This document shows positions 10,053-25,000 of a stretch of 64,000 bases of DNA, piece by piece. Source of the stretch: Ridgeia piscesae (lineage: Eukaryota; Annelida; Polychaeta; Sabellida; Siboglinidae); contig JAODUO010000126.1 in assembly GCA_025642075.2 (NCBI GenBank), positions 879,501 to 943,500 of the forward strand, written 5' to 3'. Each line of letters begins with the position of its first letter. The first letter of the stretch is position 1. Under the pieces are notes generated by a model, which worked only from the letters and a program-made list of their open reading frames with translations, was not told where the DNA came from and ran no database searches. The translations under genes and the position numbers were made by a program.

Positions 10053-13000
10053 CTGCAACAAAACGACAACAGTTACAGTCTCTGTCAACACTGCCTGTGT
10101 GATACACTGTCGGTGCTCAACTACACTACACAATGTCAGTGCTCAACTATTTGTTTATAGTAATCAAGGCAAGGCAATTTCTTCCATCACAAGGCATTTT
10201 CTCAGTTTTTGTTTCTCCAAATTTCACAGGTTTTCAATATTTGTAAGCCACGATAAATTATAACTACATAAAAACCCTTAAACCAAATTTCTCTTTGATA
10301 ATATTGACATATTTGCTGATTTTAGCTTACAATTACTGATGAATATTGGATGCGATCATTTGATGGCTAGCAGATGATATTCTGAATTAACACTTGACAA
10401 AATTTATGAATATGCTAGCTTTGCATTTGAACCAAAATGTGTACTTGCACAAACACAGGTGAGCCTCACTTTTCAGTCACTTCAAAAGTATAGTCACTTG
10501 CAATTAAGGTCACTCTATGATAGTACAAAGCTGTTTCCATAACAGTGATGTGTAAGGCAATCAGTTCCACTAGAGTGGTCACTTTCAAGTTACTTTTGCC
10601 CAAGTTCGAGAGTGATTGTACTAGTAGCAGTAAAACTTCTGTAATGCCTAGTTGACCCAGGACAATTATTTGGATGGGGCGCTATATAAGAAGTATATTA
10701 TTACTATCCTCCAGAATCTGAGCTCAGAACCGGAAAATACAAACATCACGCATAACCGTGAACGGGGATAGGCAATATTTAATTTGTATCAGCAAATTTC
10801 AATATACGTTTGCTTAATTATTACGTAATTAACTGTACCTGATCGCCCCATGCCATGCCTTCTCCAGGACTGTGTGGAGCCGGGACCGGTCTCTTCTGAC
10901 TGACCTGTCCACTGGTCTCTGACAGGACCACTGCGTCGGTCGGCGGGGAAGGACCCGCAGTATCTGTACGCGGGATGTCCGTGTACACGGAGTACGGCTG
11001 CTGCATGACAGGTGCTGACATCTGGGGTGCTGACAACTTGCGTAGAGCAGTGTTGGTGGAGAACCCTGGTGAGGGTGGTAGACTCCTCTGCCCCGGTGCC
11101 ACGCTGACGACTGGCAGCAGTGGCTCGAGTGGCGACATCTGGGGAGTGCTCTGAAGACTACTGCGACGGTATGCATCGTTCGGCGGCGGCAGTGGCATTG
11201 TCGGCGCCAACTGCGGCACGGGGTTATAACCCTCGACTGGGTACCCGTTGTTGGCATAGATGGCGCCGGTGTGCAGCGTAGTGGGCCTTCGTGCCGGCTG
11301 CATCATCATAGCCTGACCCTGCTGGATGTACGTTCCCGGAATTGCATTCGCCACCTGCTGTTGCATATTCGTGCCCTGCTGGTACGCCCCCTGGTGGAGC
11401 GACTGCGTCGAGGCTGGGGTGGGGCCGGGGGCAGGGTATGAGTGCGCCACCTGGAAGACAGGTGGGTCACAGCGCTGTGGCATCGACGCGACATACGTCA
11501 TCGGCTGGGCCACCATCATCTGCTGGGGCGGTGGGGCGGTCACTGACTCCGCCACGTACGTGTTGACCGGCCGGACGGGGGTAACAGACGTGCTTGCCAC
11601 CCCGCTCACTACCTCCCCCTTGAGGGGCGGCACGGGACCACTGCTGACGGTCATCATGGGGGAAAACATGAGTCGTTGTATACGAGCCTCGGCGGCCACT
11701 GGTGACGGGATCCGCATCGGCGGCGGCACGATAACGGCTGCGGCCAGTCGTCCGCTGCTGTGGTGACTCATATTGCTGCTAGAGCGCGCCACTGGCTGTT
11801 GGATGTTGTAAGCTGGCGCGACTACTGCAGCGGCGGCTGGTGGCTTCGTCTCACGCACATCTGCATAAGCAAAGAGTGAACTGAACCTTACCAGTGGAAT
11901 AGTTTAACATTTACTGTCATACACTACTGACATCCTTACTGCTTGTAATATTACCTGGCTGTTGTTTAGGATTTACTAACATCCGACTATCCTGCGACAC
12001 TTGACTTATAGTGTGAAGTAAACATGGTTGCAAGTACATGATCTTGTGCATTTCACGTCCTGTCTAATACATTCTACTAGAGTTACCTTCCTATAAACAA
12101 GGTCGGTCGGTGTAACCATAAACATAAATGTCATTCTGAAAGGCCTAATCCTAGGCGAGAGTCAAGCTTACATTGTGCCTTGGGCAGGGTGAAGGGCCAG
12201 TTCTGTTGAGTCTTCACCCCACTTTCCGCCCTGCCAGCCCCGCCTGTGAACCCTCTAGGGTACGTCGTCAGCCCGGCAGTTGTGCTCACAAACCTCGGTG
12301 GACTGTCAATGATGATCTCTTGACCCGGGTCATCTACAAGAGACAATCACACGTCACCGTCAGACTCGGTCAACTCAACCACTCTACAGTGTCACACAAA
12401 TGTCTCCTGGGCTTTCACAATAAGTGAATGACAATCAGTGTAGCTATGACAATGATCATTAAATAGTAGTAATAGTAAAATAATAATTAACTCTCATAGG
12501 ATCTGAGCTTAGGGGCACAACATACAATAATCATTTGGCATAATTGTGAACGGGACATCCATAAGGTATCATCAGGGCAAAGACCACGGAAAGTTTAGGG
12601 TAGGAATGTGATTTTGTTTAAACAAATAATCTTGAGTTTTTTTTTTACAAATGATAGCCGTTGTTTCTGGTGATTCTAGAGTACAATAGAGTTGAGTCCA
12701 GCTCTGTGTGCACTACTGAGAAAGCACAGTTGTCAATGTTGACCTTAGTTTTCTGAATGAACAAATACTAGGGAACAGATGATCTGAGTTTCTTAAGATA
12801 TCTGAAAAATGCAGGAGGCTGTGCAGTCTCCACCATCCACAGAAATGTGTTTTTTCCTAGACCACTATCAGTGAATGTTGAATGTAAAGGTTCATGATTA
12901 CGTTTGTCTTTAATTGTGGTAATTAGTGCATTGTTGTTAGTTTAAAGATATTTTAAAGATAACCAGATGAAGTTATACCTTGAAACTTTGATAAAACATA

Positions 13001-16000
13001 CTACGTCAATCACTAGCTGTCACACTAATATGTTGCATCATTTTTACTACAACAAACACATTCAACTTGAACTCACTGTCAAGTTACTTCGGTTCTGAGA
13101 GGTTGTAATTCTGGATTTCCAGTACACTGGATGGACTGTTGTTATCTGGGATCCATGCATTAACTTAAGATTTATGTAAGTGCATCTCCTGCCAGGTGCT
13201 GAGTTCCACTCATCTCTGTGTTCATTCACCACGTCCAATAAACCAACTGGTGGTGTGCGTATTTAAAAATCAAAAGTTCTTGCATTTCCAGGGAGCGTTT
13301 TGTGTATCTGCGATAACCATGAGAGTGGCCAACTGCTCTCCCACTGTGTGAATATGTTTGAAACTATCCAAATACCATAAAGACAACATGTGCGTGGCTC
13401 TCTACTCCACAGGTGGGTGTACGCCAACACTCTGTGATTAAACATAATCCTCTGGTTATGTTGAACCACTGGCAGTGCCATAGAGACAGTCGGAATGTCA
13501 AACATTCCACACGTGGCATGGACTAAGTTGGCTAAGCCTGTGAACACTGACAGACCCCACTCTGTACAGAGACGGCCGTCCTGTGCCGAATCCGGATAAC
13601 CACACTGAACTGGCCACCCACCGTGGCCCGAGGACAGCTTTGTAATGACAATAGTTATCCTGTGTGTTCACATATAAGCGATGTGGCCAGGTGTTGGATC
13701 ATTCAGGCAGCACAATGACAGAATCAGGCTTACACAAACGCCCAGTATTGTTGTGTTCATCCCACAGGGGTGATTACAGAAACACTGCTGGAGAGTTGCA
13801 AACTTTCTAAAAGATATCTTGGCAATGGCTACGTGAATACAATCTGAAATATGTAAGCACGCACTGGATTCCTGCTGCGAGAAATTAAACACTTCTTACT
13901 AGATGTTGTTCAATGCTGAAGATTATCTATTGGACAGTTTCTCAGTGATTGCGATCAATAATTACAGTAATTTTCTTAAACTCTGCCTATCAGCATCGTG
14001 TATTGTATTTTTCATCTACTTTTCGCTTACCAAGCTGACCATGCAACATCTTCCTAAACTGTTTGGAAATCACATTTAATCAATATTAATGATTTTATTC
14101 TTAACAAATCCCTGCATACATCTGTGATACATTTCACTTTCATAAATAAAAAATCACAAGATATTCTTGATTCCCAGAAAATATTCACAAACAAAATTTG
14201 CGTGATTACAGGTTTGTGTCAAATGTTTACAATAATTACACAAAGTGAAAAACCCATGCAACACAAACTGGAAATAGTTTCTGAGACATTGTTTTGGGAA
14301 TGTTTTGATAGTCTTCCTGTGATTGGGTACAGTGGGACTGGCAAATGTACCAAGAGCCAAGTAGCTAGCAAGCAGCCAGTTAGAAGCTGACACACAAACA
14401 ACACGAAGCAATAGTGACCACGCATGCATCTATATTACTGCTACTGTGTGTTCTACCAAACTGATTGTATGAGATTCTTATAATTACACCATTGTACACC
14501 AGTATACAAATTTACCTGCCATTTGCACAGGCCTAACAGAAATTAAATTACAAAATATATTCAAACAAACATTTGTAACAAATCAGAACCAAGCAAAACT
14601 TTGTTATTGTCCTATTACCAAAATAATTCGTACGTAAAGAAAGTCCTTTTGACAAATTTTCTTGCAGGCAACCAGAAATTAATTTCTGAACACCAATCAT
14701 TGTTTCTGTTAGTTGGATTGGATAAATTAATAACTCTCCAACCAACAGGAATGCATGCAAGACCATGAATGAGGCACTGGGTTAGAAACGACGGGACACA
14801 ACACAACACAACATTAGAGAAAGCAGCAAGCACACACCTTCGCTCTCCTCAAAGCTCGTGTACTGTTTGCCAATGTCACTGGCAATACCTGAGGTCGTGT
14901 TTGAACTCGCCGTGCTAGTGACGGAGATGCGCTGCGTGAGACACGCGGGCCTCGGTGACGCCCTCTGGCGGTGGGCCCGGCGACTGCCGGATGAACGCGA
15001 TGACGTGACAGAGGTCTTGCGACACAGTGACGTTCGCTCCGACATGTCGTGAGCGTCCCCGTTGACGTACATTTCACGGAAGCGCCGATCTTCCACCTCC
15101 ATGTGTCGTAACTCCGCCAGTCTGTGACACGTGGTGAGTAAAATTAACATTGATAACTTTTATTTGTTAAGTGTCGTATTTCCAGGATAAAAGATGTGTT
15201 CAGAGGAGCGTAAAACATATTGTCAAACATTTACCATTAGACTAAATGGCAGGTTATTGTCCATTTAGGATAAACATATTACATTACATATATAAATTAC
15301 AAGTATATTAAAATAGATGTTTAAACATATCAGAAAACGTTGTGGTTAAGATGGGTCTGTTTCAAATGAATAAAACCAACCCATATGAATGACCAATGTG
15401 ACAATGAAAAAACAGTTGTATAAAACAAAACTGCAATTAAATCATACGTGATATTTAACAAAGTCACGTGTAACGCATTACAATGAGCGTTCACTGTATT
15501 TACAATAGTTGCCATAAAACAAACTAATGGTGACACTTTGCAGCATGCACTCAAGTCACAAGTGCAGTAGCTTGTGGGAAGCACTATTGTTGTAAGGGAG
15601 CATGTATTGTTTGCACATACCTAGGCTGAACGGACATGTGAAAGAGATGGGTACTCTGGCACTGTGCCAGCAGGTACTTGGACCGTTCATCGCTGCCGGT
15701 GTAGTAAGTGAACTTGCGCCCAGATGGTGTGTCGATTGCACGAATCTCAAACTTCTTCTTCTGCAAAGGATCAGTGAAAAGGATTTGATATTTCGTCATA
15801 AAGTTTCCTTGATGAAGCTTGGTAGATGTCTGTGTTACACATTTATGTTTACTGCAATATAAAAAAATTGTCCGTCTGTTTCTCCAGTTCCATAGTTTTT
15901 CAAATATCTGTTTCGGTTGACTTTAATCAAGACAATAATTAAGATACTTAGTAAATAAGACTTTCTGTTGCAAAATATTTGGTTTTATTGTCACGCATTA

Positions 16001-19000
16001 GAGTTGTTATGGGTTATTAATACTTCTTGAAATATTAATTCTGACATAGCGTAGTTCATGGATAAGAACAACGTTAAGAGAACATGGCTGACCTTCACGA
16101 CCCACATATCACTTACCTCAAAGTACAACTTAGCTATGCTGGCCCACAGAAATGTTGACAGCAAACTTTTGAACCCGTTCAATTCCTGAAAGAAAAAAAT
16201 ACATATAAGTTGACACACTGCACAAATGACACAAACAATGATGGACAATTCCAGGGTTTTTTATAAAGAAAAAATTGATTCCCATGTACAGTCGCTTTGA
16301 CAATCCATTCTAGCCTTTTAATACCCCAACAATACTTATTATGTGGTTTCACAACCTTTGAGAGAATAAAATGAATGACGACGTAATTAATCATGTTGAG
16401 TAAGGATAATAAATGACAGTAGCAACACATTGACATGCAGTGTATGAAACACTTCACTGTACACCAGCATCACATGCATCTGATGGTCACAAGAGTGACA
16501 TAGCAAACATTCCAGTGTCACATATACGACATATCAGATTACGATAACAGATTGAGTGGCCTGTAATTTATGTATTATAGTGGCTGCCTCGACACCTGTG
16601 AGGAACTGAAGACATACGCTTAACGTACACATCAGGCGATCGTACGGTCCCATTATTACCATGGCGATATATGTTTCCATCAAACCCTCATCAGAAGAGA
16701 ACAGATATCACATTCCACAACTGAATCAATCACGTTTGATCCAAGCAAACTCTATGGAACTATCCCATCGAGAGTTGTGAAATTTGTCATCATGATTGGA
16801 CAAAAAAAATCAATTTCTTCTGGGCACAACAAAGTTTGTTCACTTCTCAACAAAACATCCTTCTGCAGATAGCAGGGTGAGCAAAAGAAAAACTATGTCC
16901 AGTAATTACGTTCCTGAAGGTCACAACTGAAGGTTACTGAGATGTTGAAAGCAAACATGTGCAGAAGAAATTGTTATCTAATTTATCCCACCGAGGGAAA
17001 ATTGTCAAACACCCACCTCATAAATCTCAAGCCCCTTTGGGCAGATTCCAAGCCATGCTGTGCCGAGCGCATCGGTTTTCCGCTTTTTCAGCTGGTAGAA
17101 GTGCAGGTTGTGGGCAGTAGGGGGCGCTGAAACATCCTTTATGTAGTGCATCTGTGCCTCCATCTTTGTCATGCCGTGCAGGTCGCGATGCATCTGGGGC
17201 ATGTTTCGGCGGATATAGTCTGCGCCGTGCTTCAACAGCACCTGCATGGGTGATAATAGGCACATGTGAAGTCAACTGGTATATCTTGGGTAATAATGTG
17301 TGTTTCCCTGGCAACAGCTCAAACTACACAACTACACAATATGATATTAACGGAATTTGGAAATGTCACTATACACGGGTATTATGGTATAACGGAATTT
17401 AATTTGGAAATGTCACTATACACAAGTATTATGATATTAACATAATTTGGAAATGTCACTATATACAAGTATTATTATATTAACATAATTTGGAAATGTC
17501 ACTATACACAGGTATTATGATATTATTTGGAAATGTCACTATACACAAGTATTATGATATTAACATAATTTGGAAATGTCACTATATACAAGTATTATTA
17601 TATTAACATAATTTGGAAATGTCACTATACACAGGTATTATGATATTATTTGGAAATGTCACTATACATAAGTATTATTATATTAACAGAATTTGGAAAT
17701 GTCTTGTCCCATCAGCTGGTGAATAAATAAACATAACAGTGACGCTTAACTTGTGATTATCTCGCTGCGAACACAGATGAGATTTAAACAAACTTACAAT
17801 GACTTATTACGAAATGTATCGACACTAGATCTGTCGGCATACAGGGCAGTCGACTCACCCATGCAGGGAAATACTCGCGGGGATCGAAGTAGTTTTGCGA
17901 GTCATCGTGACAGTTGCCGTGGTCGGCCTGCAGAGCATACGCCGCAAACACAAAGCATCGTTCCTCTGCCACCAGGTGGCTATAGTTGACGAGGTTGTCT
18001 CGTACTTGCAGGTAGTAGAGATAGCGCGTCGTGCGCTCTCTGCAAACACAGTCATGAGACGATTACATACAAGTTTTGTCAAATACAAAACACTACAATT
18101 TAATAAACACACTTTTGAGCTCAGCTATACTGTAAGTGAATTCCAATTCTAGAATCAATGTACTGTTTATGAAGTATCTGAAATCTGCTAAAATGTGTTT
18201 AGTTTCTTAGTTATTTAAAAATTATCTCATTCTGTCTTTATAGCTTTTAATAGTAATAGTAATTGTAATACTTCTATAAAGCCTATATCCTTGAAAAGTC
18301 AAGCTCAGAAGTGCAACAAAAATACAATTTCAAACAAATGTTTTCAATTTTTTTACGAAAGGTGGTTAGGGTTTCAGAGGGTCTAAGTAAAAACACTATG
18401 CCATTATTTTTAGACAAGAACGTACTTGAGAAGTGCAGCATGCTCAACGTAAAACTGCACTCGGAAGTGGAACGTGGTCAGAGGTTGTGGGTCTCCAATC
18501 TGAAAGAAAACTCACAAAATTACAACATGCCACTGATAACAGTATAGAATTCAACTGACGCATATGTACATGTATGTAGATACAAATTAAATACACTTTT
18601 CATGCAATTAACATGGGCATTTACATTTTTTAAACGGTACAGGTTATTCTTCAATATGCTGGTAAAGAAATTACATATATTTTTCCATCCAGATGAATCC
18701 CCTGGATAAATCTTAACTGTAATTTTATATTGTGTCAGATATCACTGACTTAGTTTTAAATTAGGAAGATGGCAGTAGCAAATGATATTACATAAAAACG
18801 AAAGGAAAACCAACGTCAACTAATTATATCCCTGAATTCTTCATATCAACAACTAATGACATGTCAGCCAACTAGGACCTGTGTCACCTCTAAGTGTCAC
18901 ACTTTGACCCGAGTCGCAAGGTCTAACAATTACATGTGAACAGGTATGCTGGTCACCTGTGACAGTGAGACAGATGTTCTGCCAACTCTGTCAACAGGCA

Positions 19001-22000
19001 CATAAACCACTGCATGGTCCATTTGACATTTAAAGGCCCCACGAAAAGGGTAATTAATTATTACCGAGCCATCACCCTAACCTGTACAGAAATTGTACCA
19101 TTGTCCATTCACTGGCAAATAAATTTTACGTGGTTGTCACTCCTCCACAGAACCAGTTTCCTGTACCATGTGCAGGCACATTACTAATATCTAGAGAACA
19201 GCCATTGTCAATCTGTCTCGTTAAATACTACATGACATATCACACCACACACGCTGTGCCATCGAAGATAACTTTCAACCAAGGAACGGAATAAAACTTT
19301 GTGACCTCGTAAAAAGCATTGTGCGCGTTTGCATTCCAACGCAGCATCGACCGAGGCGCTCGAAATGTTACATGCTTAAAAAAATATCTCTACAGGTACG
19401 ACAAGACGACTCCGCAACTTTGGCGTTCCTCATGCGGTGACCTTTCCCTATTTAGGTGGAGCGAGCAAGATGCCACCACAAAGACCGGTATGTGCCGGCC
19501 GATTGGTTTATGCGATCAGACGTCGGCATGACAGCAATGTGCCTGGTATATGGCCTTCACCCAGTGTCTCTAACGACCACGGGGCACTTCATAGACTCGC
19601 ACAGACCACGATGAATATGCAAAAGGCAGGAATTGCTTTCAAATTTTGACAAATCATTACCATTGTCTATTAGTGTTTGTCACATTTTTCTCCTAGTTCC
19701 TGTCAATGGTCATTAGACACACTGCTGTATCCTTGAGACATCCACATTACATTACATCATCACTACGTAACTACACCTACAACCATTGCACCTACAGTGA
19801 CTATGCCTACCTCAGGCCAGGTATTCTACTATTGCAAAGCTCATCTTTGGCAACAGTATAACCTTATGATTATGCAACAACCTTTGATTAAAAATCGAAA
19901 AACACTGTCAGATAAATGGCAGGAACATACGATTAACACTGACATGATAATCCCCCTGCGAGGCCCAATGTAATCGTCACAGGATCATTTGACAACAAAG
20001 CGTCTGCCAGACACTTCCAGGAAAGCGACAAGGTGTGAGTCATGCTGACGTAAGATCTAAGATCATCCACACACGGGCGCACAGTGCCTGGACCAGTAAC
20101 CGGACCACTCCAGAAGATGAAGTCATGCGCCCCATGGCCCCTCACTGCGCCCCACAATGCACCACCCCTAGACCCACCCCACGCCCCGCACTGATCCAGC
20201 CAACCTGCATCGCTGGCAGATTCCCTTCGTATGTGGCCATTATATGACACCACAAAACCTCAGAGAGTCGACAGGAGACGTATGGGTGTATGTTTACAGG
20301 GAATCCGTGGAATGGCGAGAGACTACATACATGGTCACACATATACCACACAGTCACACACACGCCCGGTAATTCCCCACATTCATGTAAGGGTTATGTG
20401 CTATTTGATTTTCACATCCGTTCGACATTACTGCTATAGTGAAGCAATGCGCACCACAAGTTAAAAAGTATTTAGTTATTCTGATTGGATTACTACACAC
20501 ATAACCTTACAGAGAGAACTAAGTCACAGATAAGCTTCACATATTGTGTTCATGTGCAGTTTGTGTGGATATGTTAACGTAGTAGACATCCGTGAGCAAT
20601 GTGTCTAGGTTGTGGCAATGTATCTGGTTTGTATCTTAATAATCATCAATTAAATCAATAATGTCATATTTGACTGCATTTTTGTCACATCAAATAATCT
20701 CTCAGAAAACTCACACACTAAATATAAATCTCCATTATACAGTGCAGACACAAATATATTATATCAGCATTGCTGGATAAAACAGTAATGTCATTGGCAT
20801 TGCTTTGAATCTTGACCTAACATTTATAGATGTCTTAATACCGTCTTCATGTTTCTCAGAAGTAACTGAAAAACGTGCATTGAGAATTATTCTTTTATTA
20901 TTATTTTTACCATTTATGACATTATTAAATTTTATTTTTATATCTGCCCTGTCACCATAACATCAGATCTGTCCACAAACAGTGAAGCTGAGGCATGATT
21001 TGGTCTACATTTGAGACGCGTGACAAAGGCCTGATGTTTCTGTTGTTCCCAGCCAGCGAACTGGTTCCTATCAGCTTGCTGTGGAATGCAGATAGTGTCA
21101 AGAGAGGCACACACAGAGACCCGCAGAGGCACACACAGAGACACACAGCGCGTGACACTGATCAAAGATATCAACAGGGACCACAGAGTGAGACAGAAGC
21201 CTGGAGCTGCACAGAGAACAAACTTGGAGCAAATGGCTCCACTCAAGCACGGGGTGTGGACCTCCCTACTCAGCAAGCTGTCCCTTAATTAGCTAAGGAG
21301 CTGCACATGGGACAAACTTAGAGCAAATGGCTCCCCTCAAGTGTGGGGCTGTGGACCTCCCTACTCAGCAAGCCACCGCTTAATTAGCTAATCAACAGCT
21401 CGCTTTTTTCCTAGCAACATCTGACTAGATGTCCATAACATTTCCCTCTTACTGGATACTCTTTCTGATAAGCATTTCATTTTGCTGCATTTCAGTTACT
21501 TATGGGAGAATTACCCCCATGTTCCTGCGGTTATTTTGAGTGGCTGTGTACACGCTTACAAGTATGTGTGCAATTGTGCAAAAAAGCTAACCCATTTTAA
21601 TATCAGTGCATGTAATTGTTATAACTTAAATGCAAACCGAATCAGATACTTTGTCTTGGAATGTGCAAACTGTATTATGTATTTTTGTAAGAAATAATAT
21701 TTATAAACAAACTGCACCAAACTGTCAGTCCCAGGATACAGTAGCAACATCTCGTATAACCTTGGGTAATTTCTTTCGCCTCACCTGCCCTGCGTCTGCC
21801 TACAGGAAGAGACACTAGCAACCATTGCGTCTCCCTCCCACAGGCAGCGAATGCATTCATTCCTAAATATCCTACATGAGGGAATACATGACCTGTCGTG
21901 GAATCACAGAGTGGAATCTCTGTCTCTGACCACTGGATCTGACCTCCTACACATGAGAGCTGTGAGAGGTGGTGTGTATGACAGCAATGTCTTGCTGCCT

Positions 22001-25000
22001 CCTTACAATACAGGGGTCAAATTCCAAAAGTGGTACAAAGATAGATATCCATTATAACATGGTGGAAAAGAGCCAGTTTTTTAAGACGTCTACCACTGAC
22101 CCATTGCCAAGTCCACGAGGCTGCCAAATAGCCAGAAGCATTGTGAGAGAGCCAGGGAATGTTGAGGGGACGGGACAGTGTCTCGAGGACTCTGACATTT
22201 GCCGTCTGACAAGTGCTCTGAAATAAGTACTAAGACCTGTAAAGACCTCATTCACACAGAGGTGACAAATTCCAGCACATCACAGGAGCACCGAGGTGAA
22301 TAATGACGACACGGTTGTCGGTTGATGACATGTGTAGTGACACACGGTGACACTGTGATACCGACAGACCTGCCACAGTGGTGTTGCAATATGATCACAG
22401 TCACAGGTAAACACACCTAATGATTTCACCATTAGTACATTATGACTGGCGCCCAACCAAAGACGGCCTCTGACGCTGGGCACGCCACACCGCAATGTAC
22501 TTTCCACGAGTCACACGCATGAATGAGTCCTGCTACATACCGCTACACCCCTTCACAAAGACGTGTCACAACCCAGCTGAGCGCCTATTGAGAACCTGCT
22601 ATTCACACCGCCGTGTGTGACCAACCATAAACGGAACGCCGCGTGCGACCAACCGCAAACGGAACGGATGACGTCGGCGAGAAGGAATTTGCTGCCGGTG
22701 TCCAGACTAACTGGACAAGGCCGAAATGTTGTTGATCGTGCTGCACTAGTGCGGTAAATGGAACCTGGTGCGCAGTTGATGCTAAGCAGTTGGCCCCAAC
22801 CGTAAGGTTACACCTGTCATCAAAACGTTGTTGTCAATACAAGTTGACCATAACACTGTCCTTGACCAACTGGGCTGACAACAGAACAATTGGCTCGTGG
22901 CAGTGACAAAGTAGTGTCCAGCACTCATGTCCAGCACTCATGACAGTTGATGGACACACAAGGTCAACTGTCCACTGACATTCATATCAGCTGTGACGTG
23001 CAAGAACAAAACATGACAACCCAACAACAGATCCACAAATAAAACATTCCTGATAACTGCTATAAATGTATTGAAAAAAACCAGGCACAATCTAACATAA
23101 CAGGAATAGTTCGTTCTTGCTCCGATTTATCAATGAGATGACACAGCAAATGTAGTGTTCAGACAGTGTCTCTAGAAGTGATAAACCAGATCGTCTGCAA
23201 CTTGATCTGACGTGCAAACAACTAAAACAGGCCAACTTTTGGTATGCTATTCAAGATAGCCCGGGCTTCAAGTGTGCACTGTATGATTCATTTAAATCCA
23301 GCAGTATTGATGCAAGTTATTTCACATTGTTTTATCAGACCGTACTCGAAATCTTGAGTCATATTCCGGCTGACTACCACTTTTAAAATTGCTATCTTTG
23401 GTGCCATACTTTCGAGATTAATCTGTTTTACAAATGGGACCCCAAAAACGGAAAATGCCATGTTGTCAGCTTTTGAGAAATACCCTGCAGTATAAAAAAT
23501 ACAAGCAAACACAGGTGAAGAAGTCAACGCAGAAGGGTGCTAAATAAAGTGGGTGCCTATCAACTTACGGTGACTCTGCGGGAAGCCTTCCACTCGGCTG
23601 GCAGCAGCTTCTGCAGCTTGGCGTCCAGATCGACAAAGTGGTACTCCCCATCTACAACATAAAACACACAGTCACTGGCTGATGTCTTCTCCCAGTTCCA
23701 TCAACTTGGTCCACAGCGACCAGTAAGCATCATTAATGATGGCTATTTATACAGCTGGACAGAGCTGGCTGTACTCTGCAATATGTATGTAATTAACTGT
23801 ATATTTCTACAGGTGCTACCAGAGACTGTGCACAATTGTGTACAACAAGTGTGTACATGTCTGCCTCTGGCTGTCTTGTATAACATACAATGCATCTATG
23901 AATACCATCTGGTTGTGTAAGGCTACAGATGGCTGCTTCGTATAACATACAAGATATCCATGCATGCCATCTGTCTATATAACTACAGATGGTTGTCTTG
24001 TATAACATACAAGAAGTCAGGTAACAGCAGCTGGTTATCCAGGTGTGTACAGGGCTCTAGATACACGTTATACACAACATAAATTGCAGCTAGTTAACTA
24101 TTAACTTTTAGCGTGGACACCATTACATTTACAACAGTCCAAAACACACCACAAACTACACACTGGGTGAAGAACCATTTAAGAAATAGATTTTTATTCA
24201 TAATATAAACTAAATGCCCTGTTTTACATTTAAATATATTACCATGAGAATAAGATGGTAATTCTTCCCCGAAAAAGTTTCATAGATCTCTAATTAGAAA
24301 GGTGTTACAGGTAACATGTACCAGCCTGTTGAAAGAGTTGATTTTGATCGCTTCTATTAGATCATTAGTGACAGCCAATTATCACATGCCAGAAATTAAT
24401 TACTCCCATGTCATGCATTCAGCCTGCTATGCTAGGAAAGTAAACAGTTATTTAGCCTGCCTGCTGACAGGTGATTACACACACAATCAGTCCACTGTAA
24501 ACAATGCCACTGTGGCTTAACCATATTAATCATCCGGCTAATCCTATCTGGTGATCTCTGATCCCATATCTATGATTATAGTTGATTAAGCAATTTGGGC
24601 GATTCTGTGAGTGCACAATTATGCGAACCGTGGGAAGAACATGCAGTAAGAGATGACTTTAATCCAGGTTAGGAAAAATAAGTAGCACCTAAAAACAGAG
24701 CAGGCAGTGCGTGTTAATGAGCACAGTGTTCTAACTGCATTGATTTCATGACGTTGACCTAACCACAAGTGTACTGTAATGGCAAAGTACTTTTCTGCTC
24801 CACTGCATTACCAGTAATATCATTAGTACTCTATGAATGGCTGCTGGTGGTTGTTTTGGCAACAGTTCCACTCCTTCGAGTGCTGTCTTCAAAAATTCCC
24901 CATATAAGCATTACCCAGGTAATCATACTTGTAATTGTTTATTGCTAAACCACAACTGCAAAAGATGATGTGCTCGTATAACTTCAAGAATCCCTATTGT

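Noticed and set aside
9621..10263. Rightward open frames of 131 and 147 codons opposite FRMD6-like exon 12
   Set aside because: They are antisense shadows of a GC-rich coding exon. The - strand frame has the acceptor, phase and stop that fit the gene.
11326..11766. Rightward 146-codon open frame opposite FRMD6-like exon 11
   Set aside because: Antisense shadow caused by high GC and biased codon use of the Pro/Gln-rich exon.
23569..23651. Joining FRMD6-like exon 3 directly to exon 5
   Set aside because: The phases disagree (0 into 2). The 74-nt exon at 18426-18499 restores the frame and matches the expected F2 start.
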